A DNA stretch of 64,000 nt from Sanderia malayensis (GCA_013076295.1 RQOL01000699.1:1178001-1242000); one strand, 5' to 3'; positions 35,001 to 55,700 are shown, counted from the first letter of the stretch. Program-made: numbers and translations. Notes: generated by a model not told the origin, from the sequence alone.

Positions 35001-35091
35001 GCTTGGTTATGCAAATTGCAAGCAAACTGATGTAAAATGTGCTGGGATTGAAATGATCAATTACGTTTATTTAGTCGATGGAACAGTTTAA
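32045..35091 (+). CDS. Secreted VWA-domain protein with Cys-rich tail
   Basis: Extracellular matrix-type protein of 357 residues. Seven exons: 32045-32126, 32244-32416, 32842-33020, 33440-33660, 33872-33895, 34267-34497, 34928-35091, all in phase. The N-terminus MPLNVRRISFHLLLVAFLL is a signal peptide ending near CYNK. Residues about 35-220 form one von Willebrand factor A domain: metal-site motif IVIDASGS, GHTSIDHGL with the second Thr, VLVLISDGY, and TTFSVGVG. A 24-nt exon links it to a Cys-rich tail of about 130 residues (AGVGCYKDN, FICRCAEKA, GECWSNE, CKTLGYANC, KCAGIEMINY). VWA domains bind protein ligands through a divalent ion. I know no exact family for the tail; tails like it occur in secreted cnidarian proteins, which is a recollection, not a search. 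Confidence 0.85.
33941..34116 (+). repeat. 21-bp minisatellite in a VWA-gene intron
   Basis: About eight copies of a 21-bp unit (AAGTCTGTTGCTGAGCTCTT core) between the 24-nt exon and the first Cys-rich exon. It stays open on both strands and would read KSVAELF per unit if retained, but the flanking splice phases fit without it. Confidence 0.85.
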
Positions 35092-35626
35092 AAATAATAT
35101 TCTACATGGAAGCTTGATTTTATTAATATTAATTACTTGCATGGAAATTAAGTCTAACTATCGAAATTCTACTGCTTCATGGAATAAAGTAATACATGCT
35201 CAAAGTTTCAGGTTTTTCATTGATTTCGGACAACAAGTTTGGGCCTGGTTTTTGCAATGTTTGTTTGGGAGTTAGTTTTTAGCACGAAATATTTTACTTA
35301 GCGTAATGTTAAAGTTTTATTGAAATACTCTGCTTTCCAATAATTTTTATTATGCTGAATTTATTCAATAGTTATTGGTGAAATTTTTATATTCTCTAGT
35401 TCTGTTCCCAGCTCCACTCCTTCGTTCTCTGGTCTTAGGGTTCCCGGTTTCGAAGCCTCGATTGTAAAGCTCTGCCTCGGTTGAAACTCTTACGTAACAT
35501 TTATTCATTCGATTTTGATGACATGAATGGAAGTTTGAGCTTTGGACTTTGAGTAAAGTGCAATTTTCATTTTGCTTCAGCACTTGCATATAGAGAAGGC
35601 CGATACAGGAATAATATACCTTCAAA
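35092..35626. other. Spacer: VWA 3' flank and ACADVL promoter
   Basis: AT-rich, with TTTTGATGACATGAATGG near 35512. The duplicated sequence ends at 35566. No gene seen. Confidence 0.5.
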
Positions 35627-38600
35627 ATGCTTCGAACAAGCTGTTTGAGATTGATCAACAAGCAAGCTACTTACTGTAGAACTGGTTCGATTCTCCCTGA
35701 TGTAAATCATCGAATTTTCAGGTAATTCCGTCCGGTTGTTGTAAGCTATGAGGGGGTGTGTTCAATTCAGGCTCTTGAATAAAGCCTAAACTTAGGCCCA
35801 AATAGCAAGCGCATTTGGTGTTGTTACGTCAGAATAAGCTATTATTATTACTTGTTTATAATCACAGGCCTACAGCTGCCTTGCCTCTTTATCTTCACAA
35901 GAAGAATGCATCATCTGTGCCACAGAAGGTAAAGGAGAATTATTGTTGTTAAAAAGTCCCCCTACCATCACACACACCCACACCACACCACGTGAGCACG
36001 AGCAAGCATGGAAAACGGCTCAAATCTTTTTCAGGAAAGAAAAATATCTTTGTAAATCTCACAATTTCATAGTTATTATTGTATGACATAATCATTATTG
36101 TTGTAGGAAGTTAAGTCGTTTGCCATGGGTATATTCAAAGGTGCCGCTGATGTGCAAAGCGTCTTTCCATTTCCAAATGGTACATAAACAGATTATTTCC
36201 ATTTAAAATGTACAATGAACCTTCTTTTCAAGAAGTGAATGATTTAATGAAGCTGTTTGTCTATTTCTTTTTCTTTTTTAGCTTTATCCGAGGAGCAGTC
36301 AGAATTCGTACAGTCGCTAGTCGACCCTGTTGAGAAATTTTTTCAGGTTGCATTTTAAATATTTAGAAATACTCCATGACTGTTCTATTTCTGTTTTGAG
36401 TGTGCATTTGAATACTGATAGTGTAATAAAGCTTTGTGTGTTAATTTTGGATTAAAGGAAGCAAATGACCCCATGAAAAATGATGAGACAGAGAAAGTTG
36501 CTGATCTTACCATGCAAGGTTTGAAAGAAATGGGAGCATTTGGGCTTCAGGTAAGCTCTTCAATGTCAATGTGATTTTGATAACACCAGATGACACCAGA
36601 ACACCACTTGTCTTGAAAAAGATTGAAAGATTAAAAGTAGTTTCACTCTGTTTATTCAAATATTGTTTTTCAGGTTCCTCAAGAGCTTGATGGAGTTGGT
36701 CTTTCTAACACACAGTATGCAAGACTTGTTGAAATTGTTGGTGGACACGATCTTGCAGTTGGAATCACTCTTGGGGCCCATCAGGTAAGACCCCAGTTTC
36801 ATCCCTGTCACCTTTCAGATATGAGCTCCATTAGCATTCTCCCGAGTCAAGAGGGAATAGAGGGGCGAGTCCCCCAGGCTGTTTTTATTTCCCATTATTC
36901 TTTTCTGAGAAAAGATGTATATCCTACATGAAAAGGATGTGGCCCAAACAATTTCATTCCATATCCTCCATCTCATTGCTGCTCGAGCTGGGATTATGAT
37001 TGATGCCTGCCATTGCTTTACTTTCATCCTATCTTTTACTGTCAATGTGCAGTATTGTGACTCTGAGTACCTCAATTTGCAAAGCAAAAATCTATTTATG
37101 AGTTAAGTATCATTATAATCAGTTAACTAAAGTGCTTTCTTTCCTTTGCATTTAGTCAATTGGTTTTAAAGGTATTCTTCTATTTGGTAACGATGAGCAG
37201 AAGAAGAAATATCTACCAAAGGTGGGGCTATAAACTTGTGCTGCTAAATTTTGCTTTTTATGCTATAAACAATGCAAACACTACAACCTGTGACTCTATC
37301 CTGTTTAATTGTTGTCAGAGCTATTTCTAATTGTGTTTTATTTGTTTCAGCTTGCAACTGGTGAATTGATGGCTGCCTTTTGTTTAACTGAACCGTCAAG
37401 TGGTTCTGATGCTGCAGTGAGTAATTGCTCCAACTCCTATCAAGCATTTATTTATCTCTACAGAAGATTCCCATTGTTTTTCACTACCTTATTCTTTGAA
37501 AATATACAAATCTCAGCTCCTGGAAGTATAAGATACAGTATTACCTCGCCACTTAGAAATCGGTTCTTTGGGACCAGGGTATTGTCTAAAAACAATAACT
37601 GTTGTTTCTATCTATTGTTTTCAGAACAATTTTAGGCTTGAGTTTCTTTTAAGTCTGTTTCTCAGTGGTGGGGTAATACTGTATTGTACTGAAGTTTGTA
37701 TTTGTTTATTCCGTAGTCAATTAAAACCAATGCCAAACTCAGTGATGATGGAAAGCACTGGATTCTCAATGGTGGCAAATTATGGTATGTATTTGAATTT
37801 AGAATTATGATGTGTGGCTTGATCTCAAAGGGTTTTCAGATAAGGAAAGTTTTGAGGAGTGAGCGGTTGTCATTTCTCTTAGTCTGCACTCTCATTGCTT
37901 TTGCTCTATAACAACTTGGAGGTTTTACCTTGAAGAAACAACTAGATTAAATGCTAAATGATTAGACTATTTAATTTGTATATTTTTATTTTGTAGGATC
38001 AGCGGTGGTGGAATTGCAGATGTTTTCACCGTTTTTGCCCAGGTAAACCTTTGCGTTTCGAAATCCTCCCACGCATTTCTTTCATAAACATTTATTCTTT
38101 TTATCATCATTATATTTCTATCAACTATATGCATTCTGACATCAATTACGCTTGGTTGGTTATTCCTATCAATTCATTCAAGTTTCACGTGAATTAGTTG
38201 CAATATAACTGCACCTTGTTTTCGCTTTTTGATCTCTGGTAAAGATATATATCTGTTCGTATAGTCTGTATGATGAATGCGCAAGCATGAAACTCGGAGT
38301 AACAGAGAACTAAGTCTACTTTCTTGCTTTTACTCTGTTTGTTCGTTTATAGACGCCAGTGACAGACGAGGCAACCGGAGAAACGAAGAACAAAATCACT
38401 GCATTCATTGTTGAAAGGGGCTTTGGTGGAGTTACAAGGTTCGTCAGTCTGCTATGTTCTATGCCTACAAATTAAGCACGTCATAGCATCGACTTAATGT
38501 CAACAAAGGAGCCGCTTCAGTCTCTTTTATCTTGCTGCTTTTCATCTCTACCACGAACTAATAGTTCTATCTCAATTGCTATCTTTTATATAGCTGCTTG

Positions 38601-38959
38601 CTTAAATTTTGCTTTTTTGACCTTTAGTGGTGCACCAGAGAAGAAAATGGGCATCAAGGCATCAAATACGGCAGAGGTAGAGATATAAACTTAACACATC
38701 GCAATTTAATACATTCAGTAAGTTTTTATCACGCACCATTGATAACTCAGGTGAAGTATAGATTGCTTACGTTGATTGCTTGTTACTTTCAGGTGAATTT
38801 CGATGATGTCAAAGTGCCAGTTGAAAATGTTTTGCAAGGTTAGGATTGAATTTTTGTAACCATTTGGAGCTATGAAAATCTAAATGGCCTTCTTTGCGAC
38901 TTATGTAGCAGCATTAATAGTGGTAGTAGCGGTGGTAGTAGCAGTAGTAGTAGTAGTAG

Positions 38960-39000
<41 letters not shown>

Positions 39001-39056
39001 GGTAGTAGCAGTAGTAGTTGTTGTAGTAGCAGTAGTAGTAGTGGTAGCAGTAGTAG

Positions 39057-39102
<46 letters not shown>

Positions 39103-39135
39103 TGTAGTAGTGGTAGTAGTAGTGGTAGTAGTAGC

Positions 39136-39168
<33 letters not shown>

Positions 39169-39190
39169 TGTAGTAGTGGTAGTAGTAGTG

Positions 39191-39234
<44 letters not shown>

Positions 39235-42200
39235 TGTAGTAGTGGTAGTAGTAGTGGTAGTAGTAGCAGTAGTAGTAGTAGTAGTGGTGGTAGTGGTTGT
39301 AGTAGTGGTAGTAGTAGTGGTTTTTGTTGTTGTTATTATATGATCGCTATATACTCAATGCATCGTTTACTGCGTTCAGTCAGTTTAATAAAACCAATGT
39401 TGTTTTTTCACAAGGTGTTGGTGATGGATTTAAAATCGCCATGAATATTTTAAATAACGGTAGATTTGGTATGGCTGCTGCTTTATCTGGCACAATGAAG
39501 AGTTTGATCACACAAGCTGTAAGCTATGCCACATTGTATTGTTTATAGATGCCATGACTGCTATTTCTGACAAGCTCCGACCTGTTTTGATAGTTGGCGC
39601 CAGGCAAAGGCAATGTGAATCAGCTCTGTGTATGGGTGCTTCGTAGCCAGCTGTTCAGTAGTGTTTGAATTGTATTTCCAACGTGTATTTTTAATTGTAT
39701 GCTGTATTGCCTTTCCAGGTTGACCATGCTGCTAATAGAGTGCAATTTGGAAAGAAAATTTGTGAATTTGGTGTAATCCAGGAGAAGATATCAAGAATGG
39801 CAATGAAGCAATACGTCACCGAGGTATTTCCACCCATAATCCCTTTCTCTGCGACATTCTATACATCGTACTTGTCGCTCCTACCTTTGCAACGTCTATC
39901 GAGTTTGCAAGATGATTTTTTTAATTAGTCGCGTTTTCTTTTAGTCCATGGCATACATGGTTAGTGCAAATATGGACATGGGTATAAAAGATTTTCAGAT
40001 CGAAGCAGCCATTAGCAAAATATATGCATCGGTAAATACACTTGCAAATTATTGTCTTCATATCTGTGTAAAGAACTCTGGAATAATAAAATAATGATGC
40101 TATCGTGTTCAGGTATAGCGTACGACGCTTTAATTCATCTTCTAGGAAGCTGCTTGGGAATGTGCTGACGAAACTATTCAGGTATATTACTTTACATTGT
40201 ATCGTTTGTTATCAGATACTGATAATAAACAATAATATTAAGCTCTATGATATCAGATGATGATGATAATTAAAAAAACAATTATCAATTGATTCCTTGA
40301 ACGTTATCACTTACGCTTCGTGATGAATTATTTTAATTTTTTGTAGATCCTTGGAGGAATGGGTTATATGAAGGTGAGTTGTCATTTGAACATTTTCATC
40401 AAATGATTTTGATATGTTTTTTTTGTTCAACAATAATTTTTTGATTTTTATTACAGGATTGTGGAGCGGAACGAGTTATGAGGGATTTAAGAATCTTCAG
40501 AATATTCGAAGGCACAAACGACATTCTCCGTTTGTTTGTTTCTCTGACTGGGTTACAGGTTACCCTAGTTTATTATTGTACTCATTTATTAATCTTCTAA
40601 TTAGTTTATTCAATTTGCTAGTTTCTTTGATTTTTTGTTTATTTATTTGTGTTTGTCTTAGTTTATTCATGCTTTGTTAATTTGTTTGATTTTTTTTATT
40701 TATTTGTGTTTGTCTTAGTTTATTCATGCTTTGTTTCCCTCAGAATGCTGGAAAACATTTAAGAGAATTGCAAAAGAAGTTACAGAACCCTCTTGGAAAC
40801 TTCAACTTAATTATCGAAGAAGGAGTCAAACGATCAAAACGGTATATATTTTAATTATTTTATTGGCTTCCAATACAATATTGCAGACTACTATATTAAT
40901 GATTCATCTGATGTTTATTTACATTTCTGCCTTGTTTATTATTGTTCATTGTCTGTACTTGTTTATTCTTTATTCATTTCTTGTTTATTATTATCCACGG
41001 TATTTAATTTGTCTTACGTTTTTTGAAGCTGTTTATCTGTTATTTATAGGTTAGCTGGCCTAACCTCGGGTCCTCAATTTGCTTCTGCGGCTCATCCAAC
41101 ACTTAGAGAATGCGCGGATTGGGTGAGCGATTATATATTCATGCTTTAAAATATCGTTTTTTAAATTGTATACTAGAGATTATCATCCCTTCAGTGTGCA
41201 GGGTCGAATTGAATTTCTCTACAACTAATTTAACTTTTTAACAGACTTCAACTTCGATTGGTCTTTTTGGTGCCACTTCAGAGGCACTTTTAATCAAGTA
41301 TGGAAAGGGTATTGTAGGTAAATTGCAGTTTGGTTTCATTTTCAATCATACATTTAAATTTCCGTTACTTTGTCACTGCTCCATTTATGATTAAATTGTA
41401 ATATAATCGAAACTCGACATTTTATTTTGTTTGTCGCAGATGAACAAATGCTGTGCTACAGATTGGCTGATGCTGCTATTGATATCTATGCAATGATCTG
41501 TGTTACATCAAGGTACATATATTCAAATTTAAAAACTTAGATCGTTCTCACCTAAACGTTCAGCGAATTTAAGTAATTCCATGTTACTCTTTTTACGAGA
41601 AGGATTTTTGTGATATTTGCAGTGAACATTTATTTTCTAAGCTTGTTGACATTTTGTTGGTTTGGTTTAGGGCTTCGCGTTCCTTGGAAAGAAATATCCC
41701 ATCTGCAGATCACGAATCAAAGTTGTGCACAGTCTTCTGCTCCGAGGTTTGTGTTGTTGTGTCTATGGAACGGACTTGTGGTACCGTAAATCCTCGAATA
41801 AGCCCCCGGGGACTTATTTGCAAAAACGAAATTTGTTTCTGATTATTGTTCAATATTAAGCAAAATAAAAGCTATACTTTGCAGCCAACCAATGAAGTTA
41901 TTGGTTTAAACTTGCTGTTATTTGCAATACATTCATTAAACAACTTCAATGTTTGGAAACTTGGGCTCAGTATCCTTGCAAATGATTATCAGGATGGGAG
42001 CTTAATCGAGAGGAGGGCTTATTCGAAGGTTGGGGCTTATTCGAGGATTTACGGTATGTTGTGACAGCTTTTCAAGTTTGGGTTAATTTTCATTAACCCT
42101 TTTTCCAAAACTCAGTCCTTTACTCAGTCCTCAGGGGGACCGAATAAAGTAGAATCGGTAGAAATTTGAAGAGCTTTTATAACTTTTCACATGTAGCTCC

Positions 42201-42391
42201 TAACATTTTGAGATAACACATGTCCTATTCTTTTGTTGATGTTGTCGTTTTAGGCTGCTGAACGAGTCAATTCAAATTTAAGATCGCTGTCAGATAATGT
42301 AAGAATTGCTAACGACAAAAAGAAGAAAGAAATAGCTCAAGATGTTGTAAAGAATTTAGCAACAATTCCTCAACACCCGCTTGGATTTTAA
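35627..42391 (+). CDS. ACADVL: Very long-chain acyl-CoA dehydrogenase, mitochondrial
   Basis: FAD enzyme of the inner mitochondrial membrane; catalyses the first step of beta-oxidation for C14-C20 acyl-CoAs. I can trace 25 exons from ATG 35627 to TAA 42391, about 638 residues (human 655). The start [13 protein letters not shown] is a basic targeting peptide. Core motifs: [57 protein letters not shown] (flavin site), [53 protein letters not shown] and [15 protein letters not shown] with the catalytic Glu. The C-terminal membrane-binding domain follows (ASRSLERN to the end HPLGF), which separates VLCAD/ACAD9 from short- and medium-chain enzymes. Exons of 27 nt (40347-40373) and 36 nt (40146-40181) are present. 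AATAAA is at 42825. Confidence 0.95.
38911..39322 (+). repeat. AGT trinucleotide repeat in an ACADVL intron
   Basis: About 410 bp of AGT units with GGT, TGT and AGC variants, in the intron between the exons ending at 38838 and starting at 39415. It creates spurious poly-Ser and poly-Val frames. Blocks of about 66 bp (from TAGTGGTTGTAG) look internally duplicated at about 39097, 39163 and 39229. Confidence 0.95.
41776..42058. mobile_element. Inverted-repeat element, TACCGTAAATCC family, copy 2
   Basis: Begins TACCGTAAATCCTCGAATAA and ends with the inverse TTCGAGGATTTACGGTA, about 280 bp, in the last ACADVL intron. It is very close to the copy at 61191. Confidence 0.9.
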
Positions 42392-44790
42392 TTGATTCTA
42401 AAACTATTAAAAGTAAGTCGAATAATTTAACACTTCTAAAATATATATGTCCAGTCAGACGATTTGTTTCTAACTTTATCGTTTCAGGACTATTCTGTGT
42501 TTACAATTTCCATAAACCTTATGTCTGTTTATAGTTTCTTGCTTGCATTCAGCAAATGAATGCTTCACAATTATTTAGATTTGTTACAGTTTGATATCCC
42601 TTTATTTATGGTAGTTGTTATTACTTTTTAGAAATCTACTTTGTATCAATGAAACTTGGCTTTATCGCTTGAATTGGTGTTGGGAATTATTTTATTTGAC
42701 CCTAAAGAATGCAGTAAGTGAAACAAACATTTTATAATAACTTTTCTTTTTATTTATTTTGAATTGTACATGCAAGCGTATTGTCCCATGGTGATAGCTG
42801 TTTGATTTTTTTATGTAAATGTATAATAAATGAAAAATGAAACTGGCAACGTTTGAGTCGACATTTTTACGTGATCGCATCTATGTCATTCATGGACCAC
42901 TTGCCATTATCCAATCAACTCGCAGTATTCCAGTTACCGTAGCAACAATTAATGCAAGCATGGATTGCCATTTACCATTTATTTTCTGCTGCTTCGTATT
43001 CTCTCAGGACTTTTAATTAGCAGTGGTTCAGTTGTTTGTCACTCAGAAGCTTTCAGTGAAGATGAACAAAGCCTTTCATTTAGGCCCATTATTTGACAAG
43101 TTGGAGAAGAAGCTCTATAGCGTGCTATAGCTCTTCGCAAGATTGAATTTGTTCATCAGTAATGTTTTTGTTTCAAGTATTACTACGAGTGTTTGGGCTT
43201 AAAAAAGTTTGCTGAAATTTCGTCAGAAGAGAAAGTAAGTTGGGATTCATAAAACGACTTTCAAGGTAGGCGTGTATGGGCTAGACTCACTGCATTGCAT
43301 CCCTGTTTCTCAACTGAGTAAGGCACAGGGACGCAATGTAGCGAATCTATGTCTGGGCATGGTTTTTAGCTTTATTACTTAACATACACACTCCTCAAAG
43401 GTTTTTTTCGTTTTTATGGTTGATAAATGAGCTCGTTTTCTTGTCGAATAATGTTTCGTTTTTCAGTTTTTTTATTACGTATCTCGCTGTTTTGGAAAAG
43501 TTAAATGTTTTTGTTTGTTTAAATCCTTTTTGACTTTTTTGCAAGTAAAATGTTATTTCAGAGTAAGCTATAATAAGGGACAAAAAACGTTGGGATACTT
43601 TTAAAATTCGAGAAATTGGCCATCAACTCGCAAACATTTTTTCATGGGCTTTATTCAACCTGCACTTTACTTGAAAATATTATTCTCTCAATTTGTTGGA
43701 ATCAAGATACAAATGGAATTTTCTCGATATTTTCCATGCTTAGACAACATTGTTTAGTAGAGGAGAGGAGGGGATGAAGGTTGCGTGCAAATTTGCAAGT
43801 GTCAAAGAACTTTTGTCCACTATCGTACATGTAATAAAATACAGAATAATGCCTGATAAAATACACCTCATTTTGCCACAAATTTCAATTGATATAGACT
43901 ATAATTACTATACGATACGAGCTTCATTAAAACAGTAATCTCGTTATATTCTGGTATATTTTGTATTTGACATCAGTAATAGTAGTAACAGTAGCATTAG
44001 TTAGTAGAAGACATTTTTTTACTGTTTCACTCTTACGACAAGTAACATTTTCTAGCAAGTAATACATGGAGTAATACATCAATGTTAGAATCAGCGATAC
44101 AGCGATAGTAGATGAACTACTGATAACTGGTCATGACAAAAACTATGCAGTGAAGAAAGTTTATGAATTTATCAAATGGGACAACGATACAAGAAAAATT
44201 CTATAAATATTGGACGATGGATAAATAGGATAGATGCAGTCCTGGAAACAAGGAATAAATTGGTCTGGGTTTCGAAACACAGTTGAACCCGCACGTAATG
44301 AGAAGCAGTGGATTAAAAACCTGAAGTATAATATTGCTGCTCGAAACAATAGAAGAAACAATGACCTATTGTTTTGTAACAATAGGTTGGATGCAAAAAT
44401 TGCAGGTTCTCATCTCATATGCGGGTTTTCACTGTATATATTCGATTTATTTTCCAACTTTGTCATTATTAATTCGGTTGTACAAGAATAAAGTATTTGA
44501 TAGCAGTGTGACGTCGCCGAAATATTTGTCATTGTTTGTTAATTAACCAATCATACAGGTGTGCTTGAAGTTGATTGGATAATTCTGAAACACATTAGCT
44601 AAGTAGACTCATGAATGGAATAATAGTGCTTTCGTTTGTTCAAAGTTTAATTGGTTATTTCCAGGACTACGACCTCATTTTATGAGTAATATAAGCATAA
44701 ACTAGCAACAACGCATACTAAATAAGAATGAATACTAAAAAGCCAGTAGTTCACAACTCTCTAACCTTGTAGAAAGTAGCTGATTGAAGT
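42392..44790. other. Spacer between the convergent ACADVL and CBS genes
   Basis: ACADVL 3' region with AATAAA at 42825-42830, then AT-rich sequence without a supported gene. It contains the inverted-repeat element at 43569-43831. Small ORFs on both strands around 44161-44546 overlap each other and show no family. Confidence 0.6.
43569..43831. mobile_element. Inverted-repeat element, GGACAAAAGTC family, copy 2
   Basis: Left end CTATAATAAGGGACAAAA, right end CTTTTGTCCACTATCGTACA, about 263 bp, non-coding. The internal TTCATGGGCTTTATTCA also occurs, slightly changed, in the copy at 46671. Confidence 0.75.
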
Positions 44791-52072
<7,282 letters not shown>

Positions 52073-52267
52073 AATTTGAGGATTTGAATAGAGGTGAGCA
52101 GAGCTGATTCTTTTCTTTGTGCTCACGGAAAAACGGGTATTATGTCATTCGTCACTTCCTCTCAATTACCATTGGCTGTTAGAAATGACACCTGCGACAC
52201 ACCTCTTTTGATGATTTGTCGTGTCGTATATGACTTATAATTTGTCGTGTCGTATCATAAAGGAAGT

Positions 52268-53117
52268 ACACTCTTTTCTTTTTATAAGAATGCTTAATTT
52301 TGCTGAGCCTCATTATTATTCTTAATTTTTTTCTATTTTGAGCCTCTGAATATTCTTAAATTATTCTTAGCGCGGCAGAAAATACGGATATGGCAATACA
52401 CTTCTATTATTATCTTATCATCAATGCCAAAAACGCATAACAATTTGGCTAACAGAATAAGTCCTTATTTCCTGTAGCACAGATCTTATCGACACTTTCA
52501 TCGAAATTTGGATGAGTGTATTTAAAACCATTGCCTGTGAATAGCACATCAATTCAAAAATAAAAAACGCCTGCTAAAAATAATAGTTTCAGAAGATCGT
52601 GAGCCTGGCAATATTCTTAAAATTTTCTTAAATTTCACGAATTTTGAGCCTCGTTATTCTTATAAATTGTAATCTTACAAAAAAAGAGTATATGCTTCTT
52701 TAATGTTGATTTTGATTATGATTATAATTATAAGGAAAACAACAGCTGTTTCAGTGAATTTTTTGCAGCAACATTTACTATAAAATTAAGTTTCATTTGC
52801 ATTGCCAGCAAGAGAGTACATGACGTTATCCATAGAATCTGGATCGTTTCCAAGAAAACTTCTACGCAGCAGTTATGTGATACTGGATTTACTATATTTT
52901 TATATTTACTTATTGAAACGTTAATAAATTTTAGGGTAATGATAAATTTCATTGTACTTTTTCATTAGGATAGAAGCTCTGTTTTTTTATTATCTTACTC
53001 AATCTTATATTTTTATAAGAAATGTTAATAAGAAATTTCATTTTTAGAAGAATAAAGCTTATAAGAATATTGAGACCCAAAGTAAGAATAATGTAAGAAT
53101 AAATTCAGGGTGTATCA
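52268..53117. mobile_element. TTATAAGAAT-rich inverted-repeat element
   Basis: Left part has TACACTC, TTTTTATAAGAATGCTTAAT and TGCTGAGCCTCATTATTATT; right part has the inverse words CTTATAAGAATATTGAGACC and AAGAATAATGTAAG, then CAGGGTGTA. 'GAGCC ... ATTCTTA' words recur at 52340 and 52602-52660. About 850 bp and no ORF. Boundaries are approximate. Confidence 0.5.
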
Positions 53118-55558
53118 AAATTTCAAGAAGAACTCCCTTGCAAACACAAAACAATCTTTGCTATAAAAAAAGATGAATAATATTACATTGGAATTTTCAG
53201 ACGAAGTATTAATAAACAGAAAAGATATTTAGGCTATCTAATTCAGTTTTAAGCCATTGTTTCCAATATTTGCAAATCTTGTAAAGAATTGCAAATTGAA
53301 GTGCATTGGATTGCTCAGCCGCAAAATATTCAGAATGGGAGGGGCAGAAGATTTTTTGGGGGGCTATTGAGGCGTTGAGTGCGAAATGCCGGAAAACAAC
53401 TACTGCCCCCTCAAAAGCTTTGACAATGAAAGACAGGAAAGGAAACCACACACTTGATTTTCAATTTTCATGACAAATAATATCACCTGAAAGGTTGAAG
53501 TTTTTTACTGTTGCCGTTCATTAATCATACCAAATCTGGCTAAGTAAAATACTAAGATATGTCAACTTACAATTTAACTCTGGAATTTAATCGTCCTCGT
53601 GATAAAGCCTAACAGGATTACGCCATTTGAGGCAAGGATCGATCTTTTTGGGAATACTTTTTCTGCGTTGCGGCCTAATAGCACACGGATTTGCTTCAAG
53701 TTTTGAGGAGGGAAGAGAAAATCTTAAAGCTGTTATTTGCTCTTTTATCTCGGGTAAGAAAACATTTTCATTCATTGCTTTCTTGTATATAGTTTTACAG
53801 CTCCCTGAAAGTTTCATAATTATGTATCGTAATGCGCTTGAAACATGTCTTGTTGAATTTAGGCCCAGATTTTGCGTTCTTGCCATTGTCGAACTGTCGT
53901 TTCTGGGATTCGGCTTTTTGGTGTAAATATCTATTTGAAATTTACTTATCTTTACGTATCATTACTTTTAATTAATGTTTTTCAATAGCATATCATTTAA
54001 GGATATTTTCGAACGCCATATTGAAAAGAAAACATTACTTCTCCGTCAAGATTTCAATCTTTAGCAGCCGAGCCAGTCTGCTTGGAGTCGTGTTTTGTGG
54101 CTTTTTACCAGAATTAAAATCGTCGAAATCTCCCAATAAATCTCAGTAATGCACGTAGAAAGTACATTCTTATGGGTTTAAATATTAAGTACAATGAAAA
54201 GAAAGGCCTTTTAGATAGTTGCAGAGTTCGTTGAATTGAAATTACGCGGTCCAATTTAGTTGAGGTTCAGCAGGTCAGATTATTTTCAACCCTTGATAAA
54301 CCTCAGATAAAAATACAAATTGAACACTCTTGAAATCGACAAAGCAGTTGTCAATTGAGTTCCTGATCACAATTCCTATCTCATCCTGTTTTGAAATACT
54401 TTTGTTTTGTCCCACATTGCTCCATGCTGTTTGTTTATATTATTTCTTCGTCTGAATCAACAAAGAGTGTTTTTGTGACATGAACCTAAAGATGTTTGTC
54501 GATTTTTGCTGGATACAACGCATATATACATGCTGCACGTTACATATCCCTGGCAGAGTTTTGTTTGCCCAGTGATGGAGTCATAAAACATGACAATATT
54601 GTCAGTTCAAATCAAACTTCTTTGTTATCAAGTCAAATTTCACCTGACAAACATTAGCATCTCTGCATATTTATTGACAATTTTTTAGCTCACTTTTGTA
54701 TTTACTACCCACTCTCATCAACCAAATACGGCCCTGTACCCTGCAAGCCTCCAAGACTTTTGTTTATCCCCAATCCAATTCCAATGTCTTAGTCATGCTT
54801 GTTCACGCAGTTGGTACACTGATGCGTGCACACTGCACCACTGTTGTTATGTCTGTTAATAGCAGCGGCAAGCATTACGTGGTTGCATGCAGCCAGATCA
54901 TCTCTATTATCATCACCATGTCATTATCTATACCACAAAGCAGGGTTCATCACATAGTTTACCAGATAAGATGTTCTACCCCAGAGGGGATAGTCGGGGT
55001 TTGTTGGCACCAGAGCTATTTTTACTTTTGTGGAATCCCAAAAGCACACTCGTTATAAACCGCTGTGTCAATCTTATTGTTAGGACTTCAAGAGCCCCTG
55101 ATATTAATGTGACCCCACCCATCCGGCAAGTTATCGGAATGCGCTGAAACTTTCAATTGTTTAATTATTTACACCAAATAGAAGGAAAAAACACGCCAAG
55201 CAGAGTAGGTCAGTGAGTGAATCAGCCAATTTTGCTGTATTGGATATATTGTAATCTGCATTGCCCACTTCTTTTCCCCTTCAATCGAAGTCGCGGACCC
55301 AATATTGTCGCAACCTCGCATGCATAATGCTAATGAAGCTTACGTCATCGCATGTGCTTAGTGGCGTTAATGCTCTCGCAGTTTCCCAACCTTCCTGAAC
55401 GCTGTGTGCTTCGCTGTTCAACTTCGATCGCAACCGTTTTATCCGCAATTTTTCACTGGAAATCTCAACACGAAAGGATCATTTTCCACCCATTTCGTTA
55501 GCTGCCAGTGTTTGATAATTGCTAATTGACTTTGTGCTCTAGTATTTATATCGCTTAA

Positions 55559-55700
55559 TACAGTTACCCATTCAGTGGAACTTCCATTAACTGGTACCTC
55601 TCCACAAGAGCTGACACCTTACTATAACAGACGTTTGTTTTATCCAGAATGCCCCGAAGCCATTTTGAACGACCTCCATGTAATCTTTATAAAGGGTATT
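55559..55700. mobile_element. Degenerate TACAGTGGAACTTCC-like remnant
   Basis: CAGTGGAACTTCCATTAACTGG near 55572 resembles ends of pogo/Tigger-type elements. No partner end is clear. Confidence 0.3.

Larger units (their letters stand above)
25475..35566 (+). repeat. Intact counterpart of the 1-10063 duplicate
   Basis: The same 10-kb sequence as 1-10063, here continuous with unique sequence on both sides (membrane-protein exons on the left, ACADVL on the right). Reading frames are open, so this copy is the reliable one. Confidence 0.85.

Noticed and set aside
38884..39444. Poly-Ser and poly-Val ORFs
   Set aside because: Pure AGT microsatellite in an ACADVL intron.
53587..53926. 99-residue ORFs on both strands
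   Set aside because: No recognised family and mutual overlap; the minus-strand one has a true ATG but nothing else supports it.
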